Shown: one piece after another, positions 1-9,767 of the stretch | How positions within the stretch are numbered: the first letter of the stretch is position 1 | Layout of the letters: each line of letters opens with the position of its first letter | Assembly (NCBI GenBank): GCA_945893365.1 | Contig: CAMDED010000009.1 | Coordinates: 24,986 to 88,985, forward strand | Direction of reading: 5' to 3' | DNA from: Candidatus Sulfopaludibacter sp. SbA3 | GTDB taxonomy: Bacteria; Acidobacteriota; Terriglobia; Bryobacterales; Bryobacteraceae | DNA length: 64,000 nucleotides | Program-made: the position numbers and the translations under genes | Notes under the pieces: model-generated | Told to the model about the DNA's origin: nothing | The model's input: the letters and a program-made list of their open reading frames with translations, nothing else | Database searches by the model: none

Positions 1-289
1 GTTTGACGCGCACGCCCTGTTGCACTGCCTTGCCGCCCGACATCTTAACTCCCTGAGCCGGACGGTCGCTCAAATCATAGCGCCGCTCAAGCAAGGCCAT
101 GTGCCGCTTCATGATCTCCGGCTTAGCCGCGGTCATTCGGCTCAGGATGGCCTGGAAACTTTCGTGAAGGTCGACCGGCGCGTAGCTCGACGGCTTCTTT
201 CCGGTGTCTTGGGAACGCCCCGCGGGGACACTCATCAGCAGCCCGGCTGCGAGAACCACCCATTTCAGACTGCGGATTTTCGTTTTCAT
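1..289 (-). CDS. Secreted protein, N-terminal part, cytochrome-like family (runs off left edge)
   Basis: Only the first 96 residues are in the window. The gene starts at the ATG whose complement is 287-289, with a GGAGG about 14 nt upstream. A basic start is followed by a hydrophobic stretch (WVVLAAGLLMSVPAGRS), so a signal peptide is clear. The mature part has FQAILSRMTAAKPEIMKRHM, then ERRYDLSDRP and later KAVQQGVRV. From memory this opening resembles large secreted haem proteins of acidobacteria, often labelled cytochrome B6 or di-haem peroxidase-like. Any CxxCH motifs would lie beyond the edge, so that assignment is inference; secretion is seen directly. Confidence 0.5.
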   Translation of the reverse strand, partial: MKTKIRSLKWVVLAAGLLMSVPAGRSQDTGKKPSSYAPVDLHESFQAILSRMTAAKPEIMKRHMALLERRYDLSDRPAQGVKMSGGKAVQQGVRVK

Positions 290-1080
290 CGGTTGAACGA
301 ACACCTCCGCCCCGATGCAAAGCACGCCATTGGCCGCGCCCGGAACGAAAATGGCGGACCAGATCGCGAGCGGGCTGGGGTCTGAAATCGAACGCTCAGA
401 AAGGGAGCGCAGGGCATGGGCTCTTTTCCCAAAACGGGACTCGGGACTGCCAAAAGCATGGCGCCGCGCGGTCGGTATGCCCCTTTGTGGTACTTGGCAA
501 GGCGCCAATCGAGCCTATGTCGCGTTCTCAATATTGGCGGGGCCGCCCCGGTGAACGACCCCGACGCTCGGCGATAGCGCCTTTCGTCAACGCGTTACAC
601 CGGCTTCATCTCCTTTTTCCTAACTCGCCGGAGGAATGCGCGGCGGCCTTGGGCGGCGGACGAATGACCGCCGATGGTCATGTGACGAGGGGTGGTCGAG
701 AGTTTTTTCGTCGGATGCCGGTTGGCTGGGACCTTAGGCGCCGCGCCGGCGACATAAACGGAGCCGTTCCACGATTTACACCACTTAGGAAGATACCTTA
801 CCGCAAACAGTACCTTTGGTCTCTAACAATTTGTCTGTCGCGCCCCTACACTGGAGATGCGTTGTAACAGCTTCGGATATCTGGAAGTGTGTATGTTGCT
901 GAGAATCGCAGCACCTATCGACGGTTTACCCCGAGCGGCTACCGCCGCCAGGGGACGGAACAGCACGCCGATCAGGCTGCTACCTCCGGCCGGCGCGGCT
1001 GTTTGGGCGACGGGGGGACGCTCGGCAGTGAGAGCTAAGCGGGAGGTCGAGTTAGGGCCCTAATCGGGCTTGCCACGGTC
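290..1080. other. Intergenic stretch with no recognisable gene
   Basis: About 790 bases separate the divergent secreted-protein and HD-GYP genes. Short open frames exist on both strands, but none has a ribosome-binding site, a family motif or a plausible composition. It presumably holds the two divergent promoters. I see no clear -10/-35 pair, RNA gene or repeat. Confidence 0.4.
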
Positions 1081-3537
1081 ATGACTCTCAAAGCGAAGAT
1101 ATACGTTTATTCGATGATAGTCGGCGGGGGGAGCCTGCTCGTCTACGACATGCTCCAGTGGCGGAACGAGCAAATGCCGCGGTTCCTCGTATACCTGACG
1201 GTCGCGCTGCTTGGCTCCGGGATGAAAGTGAACCTGCCTTCCATCACCGGAACGTTGTCGGTAAACTTCTTCTTCATCCTGGTAGGAGTGGTCGAGATGA
1301 ACCTGACGCAGACTCTCGTAGTCGGCGTCGGGTCGATCCTGGCACAGTATATCTGGAAGAACAAGGGCGGCAAGAACGTGATTCAGGCCTTGTTCAACGT
1401 GGGCAGCGTTTCGCTGGCAATTACGCTTTCGCATTCCGCTTTCCACTCGAGGTGGCTCGATCCTTTACCGATCGAATACCCTTTAAGACTTGCTCTGGTG
1501 GGGTGCGTCTACTTTGTTGCGAATACGGTGCCCGTGGCGCTCGTCATATCGCTCACGGAAGGCAAGGTAGCGGGGAGGGTGTGGCGCGATTGTTATTTCT
1601 GGTGCCTTCCCTATTACCTGCTTGGCGCGGGCGGAGCGGGATTGTTCAGTTTTGTAAACCGCACCGTCGGCTGGCAGAGCGCGGTCTTGGGGCTTCCCGC
1701 GGTCTACGTGATGTACCGTTCTTATTTTCTCTATCTGGGCAGGCTTACGGCCGAGAAAACGCGAGCTGAAGATCAGCGGCACCATGCGGATGAGATGTCG
1801 CTGCTGCATCTGCGAACGATTGAGGCTTTGGCTCTGGCCATCGAGGCGAAGGACCATACGACGCACGATCACCTGGCGCGGGTGCAGGTCTACGCGGTCG
1901 AGATCGGAAGGGAGATGGGGCTTGACGAGAACCATCTGGAAGCGATCCGCGCGGCATCCCTTCTGCACGACATCGGGAAGCTAGCCGTGCCGGAGCACAT
2001 CATCTCAAAGCCGGGACGGCTGACGCCCGAGGAATTCGAGAAGATGAAGATCCATCCCGTTGTGGGAGCGGAGATTCTGGCGCGGGTCAAGTTTCCCGGG
2101 CCTGTGGTTCCTATCGTGCGCTCGCACCACGAGCGCTGGAACGGAACGGGGTATCCGGACGGGCTCGTGGGCGCGGACATTCCTATCGGGGCGCGGATTC
2201 TGTCGGCGGTGGACTGCCTGGACGCGCTAGCCACGGACCGCCAATACCGCAGGGCGCTTCCGCTCGACGAAGCCATGGCCATGGTTGAGAAAGAATCGGG
2301 AACGAGCTTCGACCCGGAAGTGGTGAAGGTTCTCCTCCGCCGCTATAAAGATCTTGAGATCAAGGCGAAGGACACCTGCGTGGACATGGGCAAGCTGTCG
2401 ACCGGCATCAAGGTGGAACGGGGCGGGGCGCCGGCCACGGGTTTCGAGAGCACCGGCCATCCGGATATTGCCGTGAAGGACGCGAAGGACTCCATGCAGT
2501 TCGTGCATTCGATCAGCGCGGCGCGGCACGAGGCGCATGTGTTGTTCGAGATGGCGCAGGACATGGGCAACTCGCTGAGTCTGAACGAGACTCTTTCCGT
2601 CCTCGCGCTACGTCTCAAGAACATTGTACCGTACGATGGGATGGCGGTTTACCTGAGGAAGGACGACCATCTGGTACCGGAGTTCGTTACCGGCGACGAG
2701 TTCCGCCTCTTCTCTTCGCTGCGGATTCCCTTTGGGCAGGGTCTTTCGGGCTGGGTGGCGGAGAACAAGAAGCCGATCGTGAACGGAAACCCGTCGGTCG
2801 AGCCAGGCTACCTGAACGACCCAAAGAAGTTCAGCCTGCTGCGTTCGGCGCTGGCTGTGCCGCTTGAAGGGACGGCGGGAGTGGTGGGAACCCTGGCGCT
2901 CTACGACGCGAAGAAGGACGCCTTTACGCAGGACCATTTGCGTATCCTGCTGGCCGTGAGTTCAAAGCTCGGGCTTTCGATCGAGAACGGTCTGAAATTC
3001 AAGAAAGCCGAGGATTCGGCGACTATGGATTTCCTTACCGGGTTGCCGAACGCCCGGGCGCTGTTCCTGCATCTCGAACAAGAAGTGACGCGCTGTCACC
3101 TGCTGGGCGAGCCGCTGACGGTGGCGGTGGGCGATCTGAACGGATTCAAGATGGTGAACGACCGTTTCGGCCATCTGGTGGGCAACCAGCTTCTTCAAGC
3201 CGTGGCGAAGGGGCTGAAGCGGAATTGCAGGGAGAGCGACTTCGTGGCGCGCATGGGCGGGGACGAGTTCGTGGTCGTGCTGCCCGGCGTCCTGCCGCAG
3301 CCGGTGGAGCGCGTAATCGAACGATTCCAGCTGGCCTGCGAAGAGGAGGCGGCGCCATTGTGCGGAGCGGGCGTCGTATCGCTGAGTCTGGGAATCGCGA
3401 CTCTTGGGAAGGAGAGAATCGCGGCCGAGGAGCTGCTCTCCGAAGCCGACCGGAACATGTACACGGCCAAGCGGAACAGCAAGCGCGCGGCGGAGGAACA
3501 TAAGCTGACGCTGGTGCCGAAGAAGAGTGTCGCGTAA
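1081..3537 (+). CDS. Membrane HD-GYP / GAF / GGDEF signalling protein
   Basis: This 818-residue protein probably both makes and breaks cyclic di-GMP. Residues 1-225 form a multi-pass membrane sensor with several hydrophobic helices. An HD-GYP phosphodiesterase follows, with HD at 296-297, HH at 349-350 and GYP at 357-359. A GAF-like domain (about 490-640) and a GGDEF cyclase (about 650-800) complete it. The cyclase signature is intact (GGDEF at 726-730), and the HD-GYP metal-binding residues are present, so both activities are possible. The ATG at 1081 is kept because the membrane region begins immediately, although no strong ribosome site precedes it. The ABC transporter operon begins within 60 bases downstream and may be co-transcribed. 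Which activity dominates cannot be judged from sequence. Confidence 0.92.
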   Translation: MTLKAKIYVYSMIVGGGSLLVYDMLQWRNEQMPRFLVYLTVALLGSGMKVNLPSITGTLSVNFFFILVGVVEMNLTQTLVVGVGSILAQYIWKNKGGKNVIQALFNVGSVSLAITLSHSAFHSRWLDPLPIEYPLRLALVGCVYFVANTVPVALVISLTEGKVAGRVWRDCYFWCLPYYLLGAGGAGLFSFVNRTVGWQSAVLGLPAVYVMYRSYFLYLGRLTAEKTRAEDQRHHADEMSLLHLRTIEALALAIEAKDHTTHDHLARVQVYAVEIGREMGLDENHLEAIRAASLLHDIGKLAVPEHIISKPGRLTPEEFEKMKIHPVVGAEILARVKFPGPVVPIVRSHHERWNGTGYPDGLVGADIPIGARILSAVDCLDALATDRQYRRALPLDEAMAMVEKESGTSFDPEVVKVLLRRYKDLEIKAKDTCVDMGKLSTGIKVERGGAPATGFESTGHPDIAVKDAKDSMQFVHSISAARHEAHVLFEMAQDMGNSLSLNETLSVLALRLKNIVPYDGMAVYLRKDDHLVPEFVTGDEFRLFSSLRIPFGQGLSGWVAENKKPIVNGNPSVEPGYLNDPKKFSLLRSALAVPLEGTAGVVGTLALYDAKKDAFTQDHLRILLAVSSKLGLSIENGLKFKKAEDSATMDFLTGLPNARALFLHLEQEVTRCHLLGEPLTVAVGDLNGFKMVNDRFGHLVGNQLLQAVAKGLKRNCRESDFVARMGGDEFVVVLPGVLPQPVERVIERFQLACEEEAAPLCGAGVVSLSLGIATLGKERIAAEELLSEADRNMYTAKRNSKRAAEEHKLTLVPKKSVA

Positions 3538-3546
3538 GCCGCGGCC

Positions 3547-4461
3547 GTGGCTAAACTTTCGCCGCGGTTCGGCCGATTGATTTGCTGTATGGCCTTCGCG
3601 CGCCGCATATCGATTCTGTTCGTTACACTACTCCTGGCGGGGCTGGGGGGGGCAACCTTGTTGCGTCTCTCTCCCGGCTTCGGCGTGGACGAGAGGGACC
3701 TCGATTCCAGGCTGAATGCCGCGAGTCTCGAAGCGTCCCAGGCGGCTCGCGCCGGGGAACGGAATCTGGGGCGGTTTTACGCGTCGTATCTCAGCGGACT
3801 GGCCAGAGGCGATCTGGGAACTTCCCGCCTTTTCGGGCGTCCGGTGGTGGATCTCCTGAAGGAGCGCCTGCCCCTAACGCTTGGCACGGTCCTCGCCGGA
3901 TTCGTCATGGCATGGGTCGTGGGTATTACTCTTTCCGCGGTATCGGCGATGGTCCGCAATCAGGCTCTTCCTTTCGCTCTCGACAGCTTTAGCTCGGCGC
4001 TCCTTTGCATACCCTCGGCCCTGCTAGCCGTGCTGTTTTACCGGATGGACGTCCCTGCCAGCGCCGGAGTGGCCGCTGTAATTTTTCCGAAAGTGTTCTT
4101 CTATTCGAAGCGGTTGTTTTCCTCGTCTCTCGCCAAGCCGCACGTGGTAACGGCCCGGGCGAAGGGACTCGGCGACGTTCGGGTGTTCGTCTGGCACGCG
4201 GTTCCACCGGTCGCTGGCGAGCTCATCGCGCTGGTCGGCGTTACTTTGGCGCTCGGCCTGAGCGCGACGATACCGCTTGAAGTGATTCTGGATTTGCCTG
4301 GAATCGGCCAGCTGGCCTGGAACGCGGCCCTCGGCCGGGACATGCCGCTGCTCGTCAGCCTGACGCTTCTGATTGGCGCGTTCACGCTGGTGGCGAATGC
4401 TTTGGCGGATGCCGTGGCGCATGCCGCGACGGGAGCGGGATCGAATGACAACAGCCGGTAA
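3547..4461 (+). CDS. Peptide/nickel-type ABC transporter permease, DppB-like
   Basis: First permease of an oligopeptide-family importer in the inner membrane. The protein has an N-terminal membrane helix, a periplasmic loop and five more hydrophobic segments. The permease-family loop near the C-terminal half (residues about 195-235, with ARAKGL) contacts the ATPase in this family. GTG 3547 gives 304 residues; ATG 3589 (start MAFARRIS) is an equally good start. Its end overlaps the next permease by 17 bases, indicating one operon. It is somewhat divergent and shorter than typical DppB, so the substrate cannot be predicted beyond peptide-, nickel- or oligosaccharide-like solutes. Confidence 0.82.
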   Translation: MAKLSPRFGRLICCMAFARRISILFVTLLLAGLGGATLLRLSPGFGVDERDLDSRLNAASLEASQAARAGERNLGRFYASYLSGLARGDLGTSRLFGRPVVDLLKERLPLTLGTVLAGFVMAWVVGITLSAVSAMVRNQALPFALDSFSSALLCIPSALLAVLFYRMDVPASAGVAAVIFPKVFFYSKRLFSSSLAKPHVVTARAKGLGDVRVFVWHAVPPVAGELIALVGVTLALGLSATIPLEVILDLPGIGQLAWNAALGRDMPLLVSLTLLIGAFTLVANALADAVAHAATGAGSNDNSR

Positions 4462-5245
4462 GAGCGCGGGGGTACTTCTTTTCGCGATCGTCGCCGCCTC
4501 TCTGGCGGCCGGTTATCTGGCTCCAGCGTCCTATGAGACGCAGTTTCGGGAATCGCCGAACGCATCTCCGTGCCGGCAGTTTCCGTTGGGCACGGATGAG
4601 TTGGGGCGCGACCGCCTGGCGCGGCTGCTTTATGGAAGCCGCGTTTCTCTGCTGCTTGCGCCGGCCGCCGCCGCGCTTTCGGTTGCCCTTTCGGCCCTGA
4701 TAGGCATCACGGCCGGATACGCGGGCGGCTGGCTGGAGCGCGCGGCAATGGCCGCGGCGGACCTCTTTGTTTCGCTGCCATGGCTGTTCCTGCTCCTGAC
4801 GGTGCGGGCGCTGCTCCCTTTGAACGTCACGCCGTGGGCTTCCATCCTAATTACTTTCCTGCTGCTTGGCGCGCTGAGTTGGGCGCCGGGGGCGCGCGTG
4901 ATCCGCTCCGGCGCGGCGGCGCTGAAGCATTCTGAATTTGCGCTTCTCGCCCGTGCGAGCGGGTGCCCGGGCCCGCGTCTGCTGTGGAAGCACATTCTGC
5001 CGAACCTCCGCCCGCTGATGGCCGCCCAGTTTTGGATCGCGATTCCGATGTTCATCCTGAGCGAGGCGAATCTGGGCATGCTGGGACTAGGTATTGCGGA
5101 ACCGCTGCCTTCCTGGGGCGGCCTGCTCGCCGAGATTCAGGATCCGGGGCGGATTGCCGGGAATCCGGTCCTGCTTGCTCCCGCGATCCTGCTGACGGTG
5201 TTTCTCAGTTGTTTTCAATTCGTGTTCTCGAAAGGGGATCGATGA
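4445..5245 (+). CDS. Peptide/nickel-type ABC transporter permease, DppC-like
   Basis: Second permease subunit, 266 residues from ATG 4445. This start is preferred over upstream in-frame GTG codons because the N-terminal helix (GVLLFAIVAASLAAGYLA) follows at once and the upstream extension is arginine-rich low-quality sequence. The motif FPLGTDELGRDRLARLLYG is the hallmark of DppC/OppC proteins, and the ATPase-contact loop lies around residues 165-200. The start overlaps the preceding permease. The stop overlaps the start of the binding-protein gene (ATGA at 5242-5245), so translation of the three is probably coupled. Confidence 0.87.
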   Translation: MTTAGKSAGVLLFAIVAASLAAGYLAPASYETQFRESPNASPCRQFPLGTDELGRDRLARLLYGSRVSLLLAPAAAALSVALSALIGITAGYAGGWLERAAMAAADLFVSLPWLFLLLTVRALLPLNVTPWASILITFLLLGALSWAPGARVIRSGAAALKHSEFALLARASGCPGPRLLWKHILPNLRPLMAAQFWIAIPMFILSEANLGMLGLGIAEPLPSWGGLLAEIQDPGRIAGNPVLLAPAILLTVFLSCFQFVFSKGDR

Positions 5246-6867
5246 GCTTCCGTATGATACTGCGTGTGTTTCTGACCGTATTTCTCTGTCTCCGGGCGAG
5301 CGGACAAGGCGGCGGTGAACTGCGGTTTTCGATTCGCAACGACCCGAAGACCTTCGACCCGTTGCTCGCCGAGGATGAAGCTTCGGGGACCGTCCGGTAC
5401 TTGACGGGTGCAACGCTGATTCGCATCGATCGCAAGACCCAGAAGTTCGCGCCGGAGCTTGCCGAATCGTGGCGGATACTGGCGGGCGGAACCAGCATCG
5501 TATTCAAGCTGCGTCAGGGGATATTGTTCTCGGACGGCACGCCGTTCTCGTCCGATGATGTCGCCTACACGTTTCGCCGCATGACGGATCCGAAGATGCA
5601 CTCTCCGGTCGGCGACTCCTTTCGAGGGGGGCCCGGCGAGATCAAGACGCTGGTTCAGGGACCGGCGCAGGTCACGGTCACGTTTCCCGCGGCGATTGCC
5701 GGGGTGGAAAGCCTATTCGATCAGTTGACGATCGTTTCGTCCCACTCTCCGAAGAAGGAACTGGCTACGCTCGGCCCGTTCGTTTTGGGGGAGCACAAGC
5801 CTGGGTCTCACGTCCTATTCCGCCGGAATCCGAACTATTGGAAGAAGGACGCAACCGGGCGAAGACTTCCCTATCTCGATTCGGTTCGCGCCGACATCCA
5901 GCAGAACGGCGACCTGGAGCTGCTGCGATTCAAACGCGGGGAAGTTCATATGATCGATACGCTGGACCCCGAGCTGTTCGACCGTCTATGGGCGGGTTCG
6001 CCTGGAGAGACGAGGAACGCCGGCGCGTCGCTTGAGTCGGAGATGCTTTGGTTCAACCAGGTGTCCGGGGCGCCGCTGCCTGCACACAAGAAAGCCTGGT
6101 TCCGGTCGAAAGACTTTCGCCGGGCGTTCTCAAGCGCCATTAACCGCTCCGATCTTTGCCGGCTGGCCTTCAAGGGGCACGCGGATCAGGCTGCGGGGCC
6201 GATTTCCGGGGCGAACCGTCTTTGGGCGAACGCGAAGCTCGCGCCCCATGTTTACGATCCGAAGGCTGCGCTCGCCCGGCTACACCGAGACGGCTTCCGT
6301 CTGGAGAAGGGGACCCTCCGCGACCGCCAAGGCAATGCGGTCGAGTTCTCCCTCACGACGAACTCAGGCAACAAGGCCCGCTCGAGGATGGCGGCCCTGG
6401 TTCAACAGGACCTGGCGAAGATTGGAATCCGGCTGAACGTGGTTCCGCTCGATCTTCCGTCTCTCATCGAACGCATTACACGAACTCACGACTATGAAGC
6501 CTGTCTGCTCGGTTTGGTCAATGTGGACCTGGATCCGAACAGCCAGATGAACGTGTGGCTGAGTTCGGCGGCGAACCACCCATGGAACCCAAAACAGAAA
6601 ACGCCCGAGACGGCGTGGGAAGCGGAAATCGACCGGCTGATGCGGGCGCAATCGTCGGCTCTGGACCCGAAGAAGCGAAAAGCCGCCTTCGACCGCGTAC
6701 AGGAGATCGTGTGGGAGGAGGCGCCGATACTCTATCTGGTGAACAAGCACGCTCTATCGGCCGTCTCGCGCAGAGTGCTAAACGTCTCGCCGGTTTCGCT
6801 GTGGCCGAGGTTGTACTGGAATCCGGAGTATCTTCGGGTTACGAACCAGGTAGCGCAGAGCCGGTGA
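5242..6867 (+). CDS. ABC transporter substrate-binding protein (SBP family 5)
   Basis: Extracytoplasmic solute-binding protein of the same importer, 541 residues, the usual size for family 5. ATG 5242 gives a signal peptide (ILRVFLTVFLCLRASGQ). The family pattern follows: RNDPKTFDPLLAEDEASG near the mature N-terminus, LAESWRI, and FSDGTPFSSDDVAYTFRRM around residues 95-115. The binding-protein gene lying between permeases and ATPase is a slightly unusual order. The 4-base overlap with the permease and the 1-base overlap with the ATPase gene point to a single tightly coupled operon. Substrate is not predictable; peptides are the default. Confidence 0.9.
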   Translation: MSFRMILRVFLTVFLCLRASGQGGGELRFSIRNDPKTFDPLLAEDEASGTVRYLTGATLIRIDRKTQKFAPELAESWRILAGGTSIVFKLRQGILFSDGTPFSSDDVAYTFRRMTDPKMHSPVGDSFRGGPGEIKTLVQGPAQVTVTFPAAIAGVESLFDQLTIVSSHSPKKELATLGPFVLGEHKPGSHVLFRRNPNYWKKDATGRRLPYLDSVRADIQQNGDLELLRFKRGEVHMIDTLDPELFDRLWAGSPGETRNAGASLESEMLWFNQVSGAPLPAHKKAWFRSKDFRRAFSSAINRSDLCRLAFKGHADQAAGPISGANRLWANAKLAPHVYDPKAALARLHRDGFRLEKGTLRDRQGNAVEFSLTTNSGNKARSRMAALVQQDLAKIGIRLNVVPLDLPSLIERITRTHDYEACLLGLVNVDLDPNSQMNVWLSSAANHPWNPKQKTPETAWEAEIDRLMRAQSSALDPKKRKAAFDRVQEIVWEEAPILYLVNKHALSAVSRRVLNVSPVSLWPRLYWNPEYLRVTNQVAQSR

Positions 6868-7682
6868 TGTCCGAGACCCTACATCCCATGAACGGCTCCC
6901 ACCCTCTGCTGTCGGTTTCGCTCAGCGCCAACTATCCGAACCGGCCCGGCGTCCTTGACAACGTCTGTTTCGACGTCAAGTCGGGCGAGATCCTCGCTCT
7001 GGTAGGGCAGAGCGGCTCCGGAAAAAGCACGGTTGCGCTTTGTATCCTGAAACTTCTTGAAGTGAAGGGTGGCTCCTCCTCGGGCGCTATCATGTTCCAA
7101 GGCCGCGACATCGAGAAGGCGACGGAACGCGAAATGCGCGGCATCCGGGGACGTGAGATTTCGCTCGTCCCGCAGAGCCCTCATTCCGCGCTGAATCCCG
7201 CGCTACGCATTGGCACTCAGCTCAAGGAAGCCTGGCGCGCGCATGCGGAAGACAAGTGGGAATCCGGAAAGCAGGGGATACTCCGGCTTCTTGAGAATGT
7301 CGATCTGCCGGCCGACGAGGCGTTTCTACGGCGTTACCCAAGTCAGGTCAGCGTCGGGCAGGCGCAGCGCGTTCTGATAGCCATGGCCGTCATCCACCGT
7401 CCGCGCCTGCTGATTGCGGACGAACCGACGAGCGCGCTCGATCTCCTTACCCAGCGCGAAGTGCTCGATCTGTTTGCCCGCTTGAACCGCGAGCTGAACA
7501 TGGCTATCCTCTATATCTCGCACGACCTTCTTTCCGTCGCGTCACTGTGCCATCGCGCCGCCGTTCTCGAACGGGGCCGGATCGTCGAATGCGGCGCCGC
7601 CGAGCAGATCTTCGAGCACCCCTCGCATCCTTACACCAAACGATTGATCGACGCTCTGCCTCACCTGCAGAGAACGCCATGA
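6867..7682 (+). CDS. Peptide-type ABC transporter ATP-binding protein
   Basis: The only ATPase of the operon, 271 residues. ATG 6867 shares its A with the TGA of the binding-protein gene. Walker A is GQSGSGKST, the Q-loop region contains PQSPHSALNP, and Walker B is LLIADEPTSALD followed by the switch histidine in YISHDLLSV. The signature motif reads SVGQ rather than the usual SGGQ. The C-terminal tail typical of DppD/DppF (HPYTKRLIDALP) is present. Oligopeptide importers normally encode two ATPases; no second one is in the operon, so this protein may act as a homodimer or pair with a subunit encoded elsewhere. Confidence 0.9.
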   Translation: MSETLHPMNGSHPLLSVSLSANYPNRPGVLDNVCFDVKSGEILALVGQSGSGKSTVALCILKLLEVKGGSSSGAIMFQGRDIEKATEREMRGIRGREISLVPQSPHSALNPALRIGTQLKEAWRAHAEDKWESGKQGILRLLENVDLPADEAFLRRYPSQVSVGQAQRVLIAMAVIHRPRLLIADEPTSALDLLTQREVLDLFARLNRELNMAILYISHDLLSVASLCHRAAVLERGRIVECGAAEQIFEHPSHPYTKRLIDALPHLQRTP

Positions 7683-7947
7683 TACTCAATCCCGCGGTTT
7701 GATCGCCGAGCCTCGCGGATAGCGACGTTAACCTCTCGCAGGGGGACCGTCCGCGACTTGGTCAACCGCCGTAAATCCGATAACCGCCCGGGACTCAGGG
7801 CCAACTTGGGAAGCCGGATTTTCCTGCCATGCCTCAGTATCCTCGCCATGGCAAGCGGCAGACAGGCGACCAAGGGATCCGGGATCGCGAAACTACAATA
7901 CGGGGTATTTCGCCAGGCCCGCGCGCCCCGCGGCGTCGCGCGAATCC

Positions 7948-9723
7948 TTAGTGCGAATGCCGCGGCACTGTCTTGCGCAGATCCCGGTACTTGACGGCAA
8001 ATTCCAGGCAGGCCCCGGTTTCAAGCTGCCCCACGTTCGCGCGGTAGAATTCCTGCCACGGTGAATCGTGCTTCAGCGGCGCGGGCTTGAAATTCGCCCG
8101 TCGGCGCTCGATTTCTTCATCGCTCACCTGGAGGTCGACACGGCGATTGCGAAGGTCCACCTTTACCCGGTCGCCGGTTTCGAGGATTGCCAGATTGCCG
8201 CCCGCCGCAGCTTCTGGCGACGCGTTGAGAATCGACGGACTGTCCGATGTCCCGCTCTGGCGGCCGTCCCCCATGCAAGGCAGCATCCGGAAGCCGCGCT
8301 TGATCAGCGCATCGGGAGGCGTCATGTTTACGACCTCGGCCGACCCCGGATAGGCGATCGGCCCGGCGCCGCGCACCACAAGCATGCAGGTTTCGTCGAT
8401 CTCAAGCGACGGATCGTTAATCCGCCGCCGGTAGTCTTCGGGCCCGTCGAACACAATCACACGGGCGATGAAACATTCCTCGGAACCGGGCGTCGAGAGG
8501 AAGCGCCGGCGGAAATCCTCGCTGATTACCGAGGTCTTCACCAAAGCCGAATCGAAGAGATTCCCCGAAACCACCATGAAACCGGCGTTGTCCAGCAGCG
8601 GTTCTTCGCAGGAGCGGATCACACGCGCGTCGAGACTGCGCCAGCGCGCGTAGTTCTCTCCGGCGGTCTTCCCCGTGACCGTGAGCGCATTCGTTCGAAT
8701 CTTACCCGCCGCCATCAGTTCGCCGAAGACGGCAGGCACGCCTCCCGCGCGGTGGAATCCTTCGCCTAAGAACTCGCCGGCCGGCTGCACATTGACCAGT
8801 AGCGGAATCTCGTGGCCGATCGTCTCCCACTCCTTGATATCGAGCGGCACCCCAATGTGCCGTGCAATCGCATTGATATGGGGCGGACAGTTGGTGGACC
8901 CGCCGATCGCCGAATTCACGACAATCGCGTTTTCGAAGGCCCCCCGCGTCAGAATCCGGCTGGGTGTGAGGTCTTCATGCACCATGCCGACGATGCGCCG
9001 CCCGGTTTCATAGGCCATCTTGGCGCGTTCCCCGTAGGGGGCGGGAATGGCGGCGCAGCCGGGGAGCGACATGCCCAGAGCCTCGGCGAGCGAGTTCATC
9101 GAAAGGCCCGTTCCCATGGTGTTGCAGTGTCCGGCGCTGGGCGTCGAGGCGCAGACGATGTCGCACAACTCGTTCTCGTCGATCGTCCCTTCGGCGAGCG
9201 ACCGCCGAGCTTCCCAAAGAGCCATTCCCGAACCGGCAAGCTTCCCCTTGTAGTAGCTGTCGATCATGGGGCCGCCCGAGAGAACGATCGCCGGAAGATT
9301 CACCGTGGCGGCCGCCATCAGGCACGCGGGCGTCGTCTTATCGCACCCGGTCAGCAGCACGACGCCATCAAGCGGGTAGCCGCACATCACTTCGACCAGA
9401 CCGAGGTAGGCGAGGTTGCGGTCGAGCGCGGCCGTCGGGCGGCGGCAGCTTTCCTGAATGGGGTGGACCGGAAACTCGAAGGCGATGCCGCCCATGTCCC
9501 GAATCCCGTCCTTGACGCGCTCCGCAAGTTCGACGTGGATGCGGTTGCAAGGCGTGAGATCGCCGCCGGTTTGGGCGATGCCGATCACCGGACGGCCGGA
9601 CTGAAGTTCTCCCCTCGTAATGCCGTAGTTCCCATACCGCTCGATATAGACGGGGGTTTCACCGGGCTCGGTCTTGTCGTTAAACCAGATCTCACTGCGC
9701 AGGCGTTTCGGTTGATCGCTCAT
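7948..9723 (-). CDS. IlvD/Edd-family dehydratase, L-arabinonate dehydratase type
   Basis: A 591-residue cytoplasmic iron-sulfur dehydratase that should remove water from a sugar acid such as L-arabinonate, giving a 2-keto-3-deoxy acid. The N-terminus (KLRS-like, then YGNYGITRGELQSGRPVIGI) and length match the L-arabinonate dehydratase branch rather than dihydroxy-acid dehydratase. Cysteines at 59 (PCN), 127 (GCDKTTPAC) and 200 (GHCN) coincide with the cluster ligands known for that enzyme. It stands alone, with the MBL-fold gene upstream on the same strand. Related aldonate substrates (xylonate, galactonate) remain possible. Confidence 0.9.
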   Translation of the reverse strand: MSDQPKRLRSEIWFNDKTEPGETPVYIERYGNYGITRGELQSGRPVIGIAQTGGDLTPCNRIHVELAERVKDGIRDMGGIAFEFPVHPIQESCRRPTAALDRNLAYLGLVEVMCGYPLDGVVLLTGCDKTTPACLMAAATVNLPAIVLSGGPMIDSYYKGKLAGSGMALWEARRSLAEGTIDENELCDIVCASTPSAGHCNTMGTGLSMNSLAEALGMSLPGCAAIPAPYGERAKMAYETGRRIVGMVHEDLTPSRILTRGAFENAIVVNSAIGGSTNCPPHINAIARHIGVPLDIKEWETIGHEIPLLVNVQPAGEFLGEGFHRAGGVPAVFGELMAAGKIRTNALTVTGKTAGENYARWRSLDARVIRSCEEPLLDNAGFMVVSGNLFDSALVKTSVISEDFRRRFLSTPGSEECFIARVIVFDGPEDYRRRINDPSLEIDETCMLVVRGAGPIAYPGSAEVVNMTPPDALIKRGFRMLPCMGDGRQSGTSDSPSILNASPEAAAGGNLAILETGDRVKVDLRNRRVDLQVSDEEIERRRANFKPAPLKHDSPWQEFYRANVGQLETGACLEFAVKYRDLRKTVPRHSH

Positions 9724-9767
9724 GGGAAGTCTAGGACTTCCAGTGTAGCCTGTATGCGTTCAGCCGG

